This document shows, piece after piece, positions 1 to 6,854 of a stretch of 63,018 bases of DNA; the stretch's first letter is position 1, and each line of letters opens with the position of its first letter. Under the pieces are notes generated by a model. The model did no database searches. It was not told the DNA's origin and was given only the letters and a program-made list of their open reading frames with translations. A program made the position numbers and the translations under genes. This DNA is from a virus: positions 1 to 63,018 of the IMG/VR virus record IMGVR_UViG_3300048838_000780; one strand, given 5' to 3'.

Positions 1-127
1 ATTTGGAAAGACGCGACTACTTATTCCCGTAACGACAAAGACCGGATCCCTTCCGTCTTCGAATACCAAAACGGGGGGCTTTGTATTACAGTGGTCCGGG
101 GTCACCGTTTCAACCCGGAAAATTGGG
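1..127. repeat. 127-bp end repeat, copy of 42748-42874
   Basis: These bases are identical to 42748-42874; base 128 (T) then differs from base 42875 (G). The copy shows that genome A closes on itself into a circle of 42,747 bp. A repeat of exactly 127 bases at a contig end is the length of a k-mer commonly used as the largest setting in short-read assemblers. I therefore read it as a graph-edge overlap, not a biological terminal repeat. Confidence 0.95.
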
Positions 128-279
128 TCGTACATTGTCACCAATTGGGGATCGACACGGCGGACCTCAAATTGGAGGTTGCAAAAACCACCCCCGAACA
201 AGCACAAGAAGCAGCAATCGAAATGGTACGGACGCGACTTCGTCGCCTTTACGCCTGTTTGCCCAAAGAAATTAAGTAA
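1..279 (+). CDS. 3' part of a 97-residue phage A protein of unknown function
   Basis: This is the downstream part of a gene that starts at 42733 and crosses the circle junction of genome A. Joining 42733-42747 to 1-279 gives an uninterrupted 97-residue protein. It is small and charged, with an Arg-rich C-terminal helix (REAIEM-type segment then VRTRLRRLYACL). No family is recognised. In the window the 5' part is instead fused to genome B sequence at 42874. The next gene starts 21 bases after the stop, behind the A-rich leader motif found before several A genes. Confidence 0.75.
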   Translation: MWKDATTYSRNDKDRIPSVFEYQNGGLCITVVRGHRFNPENWVVHCHQLGIDTADLKLEVAKTTPEQAQEAAIEMVRTRLRRLYACLPKEIK

Positions 280-300
280 CCACTAAAAAAACTTTGCTTT

Positions 301-1356
301 ATGTCACATGAAATTGATTTTTCGAAAGGATACCCCGCAATCGTAACAGTCGGGAAACCTGCATGGCACGGATTGGGTAAGACCGTAAACAAGATCGAAC
401 CCCTGGAAGCACTCAAGCAAGCGGGTTTGGATTTTAAGGTATTGTTGGCGCCCAATATCCACGCCTACCCGGTCGATCCGGCGACGGGGGATCCATACTT
501 CCCCTACCTCATTTCGGAAGAATCCTTCTTCACCTTCCGGACGGATACCGGAAAGGTCCTTGGCGACAAATTGGGCAAGTATTATTCCGTTCTTCAAAAC
601 TCCGAAGCAATCGAATTGATAACCCCCCTTTGCGAAATGGGGTTTAAGATCAACGTTGCGGGGGCGCTTCGCCACGGCCGGACGATCTTTCTTACCCTGG
701 AATTGGGGGAATACGTCGTCGGGAACAATGACAAGGTGAAGACTTACCTTGTCTTTACCAATACCCACGATGGAAGCCGGAATATTTACGCCTTTTTTAC
801 CGACGTCCGGGTCGTTTGTGCAAATACGTTGCACTTGGCTTTTGAGAAGGACGCCAACGGCAAAAGGTCCAAGGACGTTGTAAAGGTGGCGAAGACGGAA
901 CAAGCAATCGAATGGGTTTTACTGGCAGAAAAGCACACCACGAAGGCGCAAAAGGTCTTCGATCAAATGGCCAATATCCCCCTTTCCCCCGAACGCTTCT
1001 TCGACTACGTCGGGGCGGTCCTTTTCGACAACGCCGAACGTCGCAAACTTGCGTCCGGGGATCCTTCCTTCCTTTCGACCAGGAAGCGCAACCTTTTGTC
1101 CGACTTCTTCCGGTACGCTCAAGAAGGACCAGGACAAAAAGAGTACGCCGGTACCGTATGGGGCGCCTACAACGCGGTAACGGGTTACCTTGGCAACGTC
1201 AAGAACTACAAGGATCCTTCGACCAGGACCGAATCTATTTGGTTTGGCGAAAGTGCGAAAGTTTCGGAATTGGCCTTCGCCTATGCTTCTTCGCCTGAAA
1301 AAGTCCCGGCATTGTCGAAGTATGTGAAAAAGGACAAAGATTTTTTCCTCAACTAA
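301..1356 (+). CDS. DUF932 phage/plasmid-like protein
   Basis: The 351-residue product matches the DUF932 (TIGR03299, phage/plasmid-like) family from its N-terminus. Features seen are a PAWHGLG motif near residue 20, a central segment with TYLVFTNTHDGS, and a following R-V-V-C-A-N-T-L motif, all typical of this family. The biochemical role is unknown; members are common in phages and plasmids of many bacteria and are often expressed early. The start follows the leader CACTAAAAAAACTTTGC, shared with other A genes, and the gene ends before a clear terminator at 1388-1421. It probably shares a transcript with the three small genes upstream, including the S region. Confidence 0.85.
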   Translation: MSHEIDFSKGYPAIVTVGKPAWHGLGKTVNKIEPLEALKQAGLDFKVLLAPNIHAYPVDPATGDPYFPYLISEESFFTFRTDTGKVLGDKLGKYYSVLQNSEAIELITPLCEMGFKINVAGALRHGRTIFLTLELGEYVVGNNDKVKTYLVFTNTHDGSRNIYAFFTDVRVVCANTLHLAFEKDANGKRSKDVVKVAKTEQAIEWVLLAEKHTTKAQKVFDQMANIPLSPERFFDYVGAVLFDNAERRKLASGDPSFLSTRKRNLLSDFFRYAQEGPGQKEYAGTVWGAYNAVTGYLGNVKNYKDPSTRTESIWFGESAKVSELAFAYASSPEKVPALSKYVKKDKDFFLN

Positions 1357-1387
1357 ATAGCTGCAAACTAGGGACTTAGGAACTAAG

Positions 1388-1421
1388 GGACGACCCGGCG
1401 CCGGATCGTCCCTTGTTTTTT
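1388..1421 (+). terminator. Rho-independent terminator after the DUF932 gene
   Basis: GGGACGA and TCGTCCC form a perfect 7-bp stem around a short GC-rich inner hairpin, followed by TTGTTTTTT. It separates the S/DUF932 transcript from the gene at 1481. Confidence 0.75.
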
Positions 1422-1444
1422 AGGCATATTGTGTATTATCTTTA
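1413..1444 (+). promoter_or_regulatory. Candidate Bacteroidota-type promoter for 1481
   Basis: TTG at 1413-1415 is followed by 21 bases and TATCTTTA at 1437-1444, one mismatch from the TAnnTTTG -7 consensus. It overlaps the T-tract of the preceding terminator, as do the stronger A promoters. The start codon at 1481 lies 37 bases downstream. Confidence 0.45.
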
Positions 1445-1480
1445 CTATGCTTATCACACAAATAACAAAGCAAACGTACA

Positions 1481-2176
1481 ATGGAAGCACAAAAAAAGAC
1501 CTCCAACAATACCGTTTCAATGTCGCCGGAACAAGTTCGACAAAGGGTAATTGCCTTCGCAAGAAGGATTGCAAACGGACCAAAAGGCGAAAAGCCTTCC
1601 GAAATTATGCGCAAAGCGCACGTTTCCGGGGTAACCTTTTCGGCGCTTAAACACGCGCAACTATTCGAGCAAAAGGGCGGGAAATTCATTTTTGCCGGTC
1701 CGTTACAAATTGCCTTGGCGGCGAAGCAATTCGAGGAAGCAGCAAGAATAATCCTTGACGCCCGGGAAGTTTACAATTCCTTCCTTGTGGAAGAAAGGAA
1801 GAAGCGGGCAATTGCAACCCCTGGAAGCGAAGCGCCGGTAAGCGTCCAAGGGGTGAAATTAGAACTTCCCTTCCACGGGGGACAAAACGACAAGGATCTG
1901 AAAGGTACGGCGAAGGATCAACCGGTCCCGGAAGTCGACATAGTTTACAATTATTCCAACGGGGAAAGGACCGTCGAAGCGGTCGAAAGAAAGGGGATCC
2001 CCCTTACCTCAACCTATAAAACGAAGCCCGAAGGATACCCGGTCGTCATATCGAAAGACGCCTATTACCACGCAATCGCTTTTTGCATCTCGCAAGGAAG
2101 GGTATTGGCGGACGTCGTCGACGAAGCGGTCTTCTTCTTCTTGGCGGATCACCTTTCGAAAAAAGCCGGTCGATAA
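1481..2176 (+). CDS. Hypothetical 231-residue phage protein
   Basis: No family is recognised. The N-terminal 60 residues are basic and look helical; the middle (about 100-150) is Gly/Pro-rich and probably disordered; the C-terminus has a mixed alpha/beta pattern ending in a hydrophobic helix (VVDEAVFFFLADHL). The ATG at 1481 is the first in frame after the candidate promoter. Position between DUF932 and small membrane proteins suggests an early accessory function, but nothing in the sequence defines it. Confidence 0.7.
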   Translation: MEAQKKTSNNTVSMSPEQVRQRVIAFARRIANGPKGEKPSEIMRKAHVSGVTFSALKHAQLFEQKGGKFIFAGPLQIALAAKQFEEAARIILDAREVYNSFLVEERKKRAIATPGSEAPVSVQGVKLELPFHGGQNDKDLKGTAKDQPVPEVDIVYNYSNGERTVEAVERKGIPLTSTYKTKPEGYPVVISKDAYYHAIAFCISQGRVLADVVDEAVFFFLADHLSKKAGR

Positions 2177-2226
2177 TCCCAAGGGGGCGCTTTGCCCCTT
2201 TTCATATCACATAAAACGAATCCACA

Positions 2227-2445
2227 ATGGCAAAAGTGCAATTTACCACGGACCGAACTTTCGAAGTCGCCTTCGCAGAACTCAACTGCCAAAGGGCGGA
2301 ACAAAACAAAAAGCCAATATCGAAGAAGGCTTTTATTGGCTACTGTTTCGACTTCTTTTTTTCCCCGGAAGTTCCCCCGGCGGAAGGGGACAAAGCGGAA
2401 GTCTTTTCCTTCTTTATCTCAAAGATCCGAAGCAATGGCAAGTAA
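2227..2445 (+). CDS. Small hypothetical protein, 72 residues
   Basis: A compact ORF that starts after an A-rich leader (ATCACATAAAACGAATCCACAATG) similar to other A starts. The product is basic, with a central Phe-rich stretch (FDFFFSPEV). It overlaps the next gene by 11 bases, a normal spacing for this densely packed genome. No homologous family is recognised. Confidence 0.6.
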   Translation: MAKVQFTTDRTFEVAFAELNCQRAEQNKKPISKKAFIGYCFDFFFSPEVPPAEGDKAEVFSFFISKIRSNGK

Positions 2446-2764
2446 AAACAAACGGCGCTATTTCCGGCCAACGATAACCCTTTGGACGGACCTTTTAACG
2501 GGACTTGGTGCAATTGGCCTATTTTTTGTACTAATCGTCGGGGATTGGTCGGTAATAAAGGCGAATTCCGCTTGGATTATTGGCGCCTATGTTTTTGCCT
2601 TGGCGCTTTTATTCTTCCGGGTCGAATCAAAAAAAAAAGTAACCAATGAAAAACGCAACGCGGTTTATAACCTTCTTGGCGGCCGGTCTTTGCCTTGCCG
2701 TATCCCTTTCCATCGAAGCGGACTTTTATTCCCGTTTCTTGGCTTCGATCCTTGGGGAAGGTAA
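2435..2764 (+). CDS. Small two-segment membrane protein, 3' end probably frameshifted
   Basis: From the ATG at 2435 the product is a basic N-terminus followed by two hydrophobic segments (about residues 14-33 and 43-58), then Lys-Lys-Lys. Beyond a run of ten A residues at about 2629-2638 the frame reads into the next gene out of phase for another 38 codons, with composition unlike the rest. One extra A would end the protein at TGA 2647-2649, overlapping the next start as ATGA, the usual coupling in this genome. I therefore think the real gene is about 2435-2649 and that one base is missing by mutation, slippage or sequencing error. Confidence 0.55.
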   Translation: MASKNKRRYFRPTITLWTDLLTGLGAIGLFFVLIVGDWSVIKANSAWIIGAYVFALALLFFRVESKKKVTNEKRNAVYNLLGGRSLPCRIPFHRSGLLFPFLGFDPWGR

Positions 2765-3332
2765 GTACGTTTGGCTTCCGGTCCTTTCGGCCGTAACGGT
2801 CCAAGTTGCACGGTTGGCGACGTCCTGGAATAGCGCTTCTTTCGCGTCCCGGGATATGGTCCAACAAGCAACGGCAAACTTGAGAATTTCCGGAACGATT
2901 GCGATATACGAAACGGTCGAAGTAACCTTGTTTGGTCTTGCATACCTGGAAGGAGGAACGGCCGGGGCCTTCGTTCTTTTCGGATCGTTCTTTGTTTGGG
3001 TATCGTTCGCCTTGGAAATTATCTTGGTCCGTTCCCTCAACCCGAAGACGATACCTTCCGGAACGTCACAAGCGGAACAACCGGCACCGGAAACAGGAAC
3101 GGCGGTACAAACTTCCGGAACGTCACAAGCGGAACGAAGGGAACGTCCCCGACCAGGGGGCGGACCGTCCCGGGATCGTTCCACGAAACACGCAAAGCAA
3201 GATCTTCCTTTGGCAATCCTGGAAGCAAAGGAACGAATTGCAGCCACGGGACAACGGCCGTCCTACCAAGCAATTGCGGACCTTGTCGGTTGTTCCAAGA
3301 CTTCCGTTTCCCGGGTATTATCTGGCAGCTAA
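2646..3332 (+). CDS. Four-helix membrane protein with C-terminal helix-turn-helix
   Basis: The 228-residue product has about four hydrophobic segments in its first 130 residues. A disordered linker follows that contains a duplicated SGTSQAE element (about 138-144 and 157-163). The last 40 residues form a helix-turn-helix (AIADLVGCSKTSVSRVLSGS). A membrane anchor on a DNA-binding domain is reminiscent of actinobacterial DUF2637/SpdB-like proteins, although I do not claim homology. It may tether phage DNA or act as a membrane-bound regulator. The start overlaps the corrected stop of the upstream gene. Confidence 0.65.
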   Translation: MKNATRFITFLAAGLCLAVSLSIEADFYSRFLASILGEGKYVWLPVLSAVTVQVARLATSWNSASFASRDMVQQATANLRISGTIAIYETVEVTLFGLAYLEGGTAGAFVLFGSFFVWVSFALEIILVRSLNPKTIPSGTSQAEQPAPETGTAVQTSGTSQAERRERPRPGGGPSRDRSTKHAKQDLPLAILEAKERIAATGQRPSYQAIADLVGCSKTSVSRVLSGS

Positions 3333-3343
3333 ACAAAAAAATT

Positions 3344-3898
3344 ATGGTACTCCTATTCACTTTAAAAACGCTTGGTGTAATTGTTCTTTTGATCCTTGCC
3401 GTTCCCTTTGCTTGGATCCTTGCTTGGTTTATTCCGTTCCCGGGAACCGTATCCGGGTACGAATGGTCCCGGCATTTTAAAATTATGGAACAACTCCGAA
3501 ACTTGGACAAACGCGCCCGGGGGCTAAACGTCGGAACGATCCAACCCGAACCAGGAAACGAAGTCGACGAATACTTCGCCAATTGTTCCAAATACGAAAT
3601 GGTCCGGGAATTGTGGCAAATTTCCAAGACCTACCCCGACGCCTACCCCAAGACGGAAAACTATTGGCATGAAATGAGGGAAATTAGGGCAATGGGCTTC
3701 CGGACCGTCGACAAGGGGGACGATACTTTCGTCGGATACCGTGGCGACGATCCGACGGAAACGGTAAGGACTTACAAACCAAAGCAGACCGGCGGCAAAA
3801 TGTCCCGAATCGACCAGGAAATAAACGTCGTCGAATTGGATCCGATACCGTCCGAAGCGGGGACTAAGCCCCCCCCTACCGAAGAAGAACCGTCGTAA
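3344..3898 (+). CDS. Membrane-anchored hypothetical protein, 184 residues
   Basis: The ATG at 3344 follows AAACAAAAAAATT. The first 38 residues contain one long hydrophobic segment (LGVIVLLILAVPFAWILAWF). The rest is soluble, acidic and Pro-rich towards the end (KPPPTEEEPS). No family is recognised. It is the last gene before the strong double hairpin at 3921-3978, so 2227-3898 looks like one transcription unit of small membrane proteins. Confidence 0.6.
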   Translation: MVLLFTLKTLGVIVLLILAVPFAWILAWFIPFPGTVSGYEWSRHFKIMEQLRNLDKRARGLNVGTIQPEPGNEVDEYFANCSKYEMVRELWQISKTYPDAYPKTENYWHEMREIRAMGFRTVDKGDDTFVGYRGDDPTETVRTYKPKQTGGKMSRIDQEINVVELDPIPSEAGTKPPPTEEEPS

Positions 3899-3920
3899 CT
3901 TGTTGAGGGACAATTCCAAA

Positions 3921-3978
3921 AAAGCCCTACCCCGTCCAACGGAGTAGGGGGGGGGGTAAAAAAACCCCCCTTTTTTTT
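3921..3978 (+). terminator. Double hairpin terminator; second stem resembles the A iteron
   Basis: CCCTAC at 3925-3930 can pair with GTAGGG just downstream. A second hairpin of G residues (to about 3956) and CCCCCC (3965-3970) around TAAAAAAA is followed by eight T. The second hairpin sequence, GGGGTAAAAAAACCCCCC, resembles the 24-bp iterons at 7276-7347, so it could also be a binding site for the replication initiator. Confidence 0.7.
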
Positions 3979-4006
3979 GCTTTGTCTGATATAGTTGTTA
4001 TATTTG
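3976..4006 (+). promoter_or_regulatory. Bacteroidota-type promoter for the replication block
   Basis: TTTG at 3976-3979, 19 bases, then TATATTTG at 3999-4006. This matches the Bacteroides sigma-ABfr consensus (-33 TTTG, -7 TAnnTTTG) in both boxes and in spacing. The same arrangement recurs at 41743-41773. It drives the genes from 4068 onward and overlaps the T-tract of the preceding terminator. Confidence 0.75.
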
Positions 4007-4067
4007 TATCGTTGGCGGATCCCCCAAGGCAGGGGGCGCCTATTTTGTCACTAAACGACTTCGCAAT

Positions 4068-5387
4068 ATGAAACCAAGAATTTTAAAGCGACTTCCCAAG
4101 GAGGTTACAAGCGTACTTCGCAATCCCGGTCTTTTCCGTCCGGTAAACGTCGTCGGGGAAGATGCGGAATTAGTGGTCTTGAGATACCACGAAACCAGGA
4201 AGCAACGTATTTGGTGGAACGTCCAAACGGGACAACCCATTAACACGGACCAAATATTGCCCCTTCCTTATTCTCCGATTGGCGACGGGACTTATTGGTC
4301 CCTTTGGGTACCCGCCGGGGTCGATATTTATTCGCCAACCCCGAAGACCTTTGGTCCTGTTTCCATCCTGGAAGGGGAAGAAGGCGAAGCGGAAGACGCC
4401 AAACGATACGAAGCAATTTCCGGCCTTCTAAGCAACGACGACCAGGGGGAAGCACAAACCCCCAACGACGCGACGATCGTACAACCTACCCCCGAATCCG
4501 ACGACGACGAAGGCGAATTTTGGGAACAAGTAACCCCGATATACAACGGCTTTGCACCGGCGGAACTTCTTTACCGGTCCGATAAATTCAAGGATCGTTA
4601 TTACTTCCGGCGCCCGGAAGGATCCCCCCCCGTTGGTTACCTTTCAATGACGTCCTTTGTCAAGAAGGCGCTTCCTACTTCCCCTTATTTGCTCAAGTGG
4701 TACCAAACCCACGGCGCCCAAGCGGACGAAATGAGGGACGAACGGTCGGAATACGGGACGATTTTACATATCGTTTGCGTCCGGACCGTCATTAACGGGG
4801 GCGGATCCTTCCGGGAAATACGGGAAACATTCCGGGAAGCTGCAAAAGCGACGGAAGGCGCCAACGTCGAACAATGGGAAGAAGACGGCGTCCGGGACGT
4901 TTTAGCGTTCCTTACCTTCGTAGTCGAAACGGAGGTTGAAATATTGGCGGCGGAATACCCGGTCTATTCCGACAAATACGGTCTTGCGGGTTGTTTGGAC
5001 TTCGTCGTCCGGATCAAATTTGGACGGGTGAAGGTAAACGCAATCGTTGACCTGAAAAGCGGCCGGAAAGGGTTTTACGAATCGCACGAAGCACAATTGC
5101 ACGGATACAAGACCGTTTGGAACGAAGATCCGTACCGGCGGGAAGTATTCCCCGTTACCCATGTGTTTAATTGGCGTCCTTCCGCTTGGCGGGATATTCC
5201 AAAATATGAGTTGAAGAACCAAACGGAAAGCATTTTCGCGGAAACGATCGAACATCGTATGGAATTGGCAAGGTTGGAAGGTTGGGTCGATCCCCCGAAA
5301 TTCCGGCAAGTTATCGACGGCGAATTTACCTTGGAGAACTTCGATTGGAAAAACCATATTACTAACCTTCCAATTTTCGGGGAATGA
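4068..5387 (+). CDS. RecB/Cas4-like PD-(D/E)XK exonuclease
   Basis: The 439-residue product has an N-terminal region of about 190 residues of unknown fold with an acidic linker. A RecB-type nuclease domain follows. Motifs in order are YGTILH (the His that helps bind metal), a Glu-rich helix, G-C-L-D-F-V-V in the GxxD strand, IVDLKSG (the catalytic D-x-K) and EAQLHGYKTVW (the conserved Q-x-x-x-Y helix). Such proteins process DNA ends during phage recombination and replication. The next genes encode a Gp3-like protein, which supports a recombination module. The start lies behind the leader CACTAAACGACTTCGCAAT. Confidence 0.85.
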   Translation: MKPRILKRLPKEVTSVLRNPGLFRPVNVVGEDAELVVLRYHETRKQRIWWNVQTGQPINTDQILPLPYSPIGDGTYWSLWVPAGVDIYSPTPKTFGPVSILEGEEGEAEDAKRYEAISGLLSNDDQGEAQTPNDATIVQPTPESDDDEGEFWEQVTPIYNGFAPAELLYRSDKFKDRYYFRRPEGSPPVGYLSMTSFVKKALPTSPYLLKWYQTHGAQADEMRDERSEYGTILHIVCVRTVINGGGSFREIRETFREAAKATEGANVEQWEEDGVRDVLAFLTFVVETEVEILAAEYPVYSDKYGLAGCLDFVVRIKFGRVKVNAIVDLKSGRKGFYESHEAQLHGYKTVWNEDPYRREVFPVTHVFNWRPSAWRDIPKYELKNQTESIFAETIEHRMELARLEGWVDPPKFRQVIDGEFTLENFDWKNHITNLPIFGE

Positions 5388-5397
5388 TAACAGTAGT

Positions 5398-5538
5398 TTG
5401 TTTTGCCTGGAAGAATTAAACGGGATCTTTGAGGAATTCGACGTCCTTAGTTGGGATGATCCGACACATGAAACAAAAAAGGAAGAACTTTCCGGCAAGT
5501 GGTTTAAATTATTCAACAATCTAAAAGGGCAACAATGA
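5398..5538 (+). CDS. Small ORF with a TTG start, possibly frameshifted
   Basis: A 46-residue acidic reading frame starting at TTG 5398 and ending at TGA 5536-5538, where it overlaps the next start as ATGA. The ATG at 5384, coupled to the upstream stop, is in another frame and stops after eleven codons. One extra T in TGTTTTGCC (about 5399-5406) would join the two into a 51-residue protein coupled at both ends. Either the gene uses TTG or one base is missing. No family is recognised. Confidence 0.4.
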   Translation: MFCLEELNGIFEEFDVLSWDDPTHETKKEELSGKWFKLFNNLKGQQ

Positions 5539-6581
5539 GGATCAAACGCGACAAGACCAAAACGGCAACCTTCGGGCGCCTTGGTAAAATTAAGGTCGGG
5601 GAACGTCGTTTGGCGGACAATGGGAAGGAATACCCGGCATCGACGGACTTTTTTATCTTTTCGTCCCAAGTCCCCCGGCGGGTACAAAAGATCGAAAACC
5701 TTCTTTTGGGACTTCCTGAAAACAAGGAAGCGGGAAAGATCGTCGTTATCCCTTGCACCTTTGCAAGCGACGACGACGGGGAAGTATGTTCCCAATTCTA
5801 CGAACTACGGAACAAGGCGGGGCAAGTCGTCGCCAAGGGGGACGGATCGACCTTCTACGAATCGGGGTCGGAAGGGTACATCTTGAGGACGCCCGGGGAC
5901 GCTGCAAAGTACATGGAAGACCTCCAAAGGAAGACCCCGGAAGGCGTTTGGCGGGAATGCTTGGTACTTCGGGTCGTCGTCCTTGGCTTCGACGAATTGG
6001 GTACTTGGGAATTTCGGTCCTACGGCGTGGAAACGACGATCCCGTCGATTGTTGAGACGTTTGATAGTATAAAGTCCCTTGCCGGACGGGTACGCGGGAT
6101 CCCGTTTCGACTTGTGGTCGACAAGCAAAAATCGAACCGGTCCGGGGTCAACCGGCAATATCCCGTCGTAAACTTGTTTTGCGACTTTTCCCCGGAAGGA
6201 TTGGACAATATCCGCCTTCTTGGCGCCAACCTAACCGGGATCATTACGGCGGCCAAGTTGGAAGCAGCGACGACCCCGGAACTTCCCCCGGCGCCTTCCC
6301 CGGCATTGGAAGCAGCGACGGCGCCCGGATCTTCGGACCAGGAAGACAAACCCGTCGAAGAATACGTCTTCACCCTGGAAGAAATTACGGATCAATTCTT
6401 GAGCAATTACATTCTTCGTACCCCGTCGGACTTTACGGAAGCGGCAAAAGAGATTGCGGGGTCTTCCTTGTTGAGCAAGGAGGAAAAACAGGCAATCGCA
6501 AAGGAGTTGGGCGCCAAGGCGCAAGAAAAAGGGTACAAATGGGATCCGGAAAAACAGGCATACAATGGCGCGGCAAATTGA
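5535..6581 (+). CDS. Gp3-like / recombination directionality factor-like protein
   Basis: The 348-residue product opens with a G-R-L-G-K-I-K-V-G strand and a YPASTDFF element. It continues with TWEFRSYGVETTIPSIVE and a GIPFRLVV strand. This pattern is that of the Gp3-like family (named for the phiC31 excision factor), which in many lytic phages sits beside RecB-like nucleases, as here. The last 110 residues have a Pro/Ala linker and a helical tail. Phage A has no integrase, so a role in DNA binding or recombination is more likely than control of excision. Assignment is by pattern and neighbourhood. Confidence 0.55.
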   Translation: MRIKRDKTKTATFGRLGKIKVGERRLADNGKEYPASTDFFIFSSQVPRRVQKIENLLLGLPENKEAGKIVVIPCTFASDDDGEVCSQFYELRNKAGQVVAKGDGSTFYESGSEGYILRTPGDAAKYMEDLQRKTPEGVWRECLVLRVVVLGFDELGTWEFRSYGVETTIPSIVETFDSIKSLAGRVRGIPFRLVVDKQKSNRSGVNRQYPVVNLFCDFSPEGLDNIRLLGANLTGIITAAKLEAATTPELPPAPSPALEAATAPGSSDQEDKPVEEYVFTLEEITDQFLSNYILRTPSDFTEAAKEIAGSSLLSKEEKQAIAKELGAKAQEKGYKWDPEKQAYNGAAN

Positions 6582-6825
6582 CCTTTTCGACCTTATCGAC
6601 CCGTCCGATCCCCAATTCGAACGGTACACTTGCAAAAACCCAATGGTTAGAAAGTATGGGTTTGGACCGGAAGGGACCAAGTGTAAAACGTGCAAATTTC
6701 TTTGTCATAGGGATATGGGGAAGCGGTATTACAAATGTGAGAAGCGGGGACTAAGCCGGTCCGAAACGACGGACCATAGGGTAAACTTCCCCGCTTGCAT
6801 ATTTTACGAAAGCGACGTACCTTAA
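6565..6825 (+). CDS. Cys-rich putative zinc-binding protein
   Basis: An 86-residue protein with a C-K-T-C-K-F-L-C cluster, then YYKCEKRG and a final PAC. These Cys residues form a likely zinc site, and the order CxxC...YYKCExRG...DHR...AC is common in small phage proteins near replication genes. It overlaps the upstream gene by 17 bases. The function is unknown. Confidence 0.65.
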   Translation: MARQIDLFDLIDPSDPQFERYTCKNPMVRKYGFGPEGTKCKTCKFLCHRDMGKRYYKCEKRGLSRSETTDHRVNFPACIFYESDVP

Positions 6826-6854
6826 TCGACCCAATCACTTAAAAAAACTTTGCA

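Noticed and set aside
1-127. Terminal direct repeats as true phage ends
   Set aside because: The start repeat and the end repeat are different sequences and both match internal sites at the borders of S. They are not a terminal redundancy of one molecule.
5535-6581. Control of integrase excision by the Gp3-like protein
   Set aside because: Genome A encodes no integrase, so an excision-factor role has no partner; a recombination or DNA-binding role with the neighbouring nuclease is more likely.
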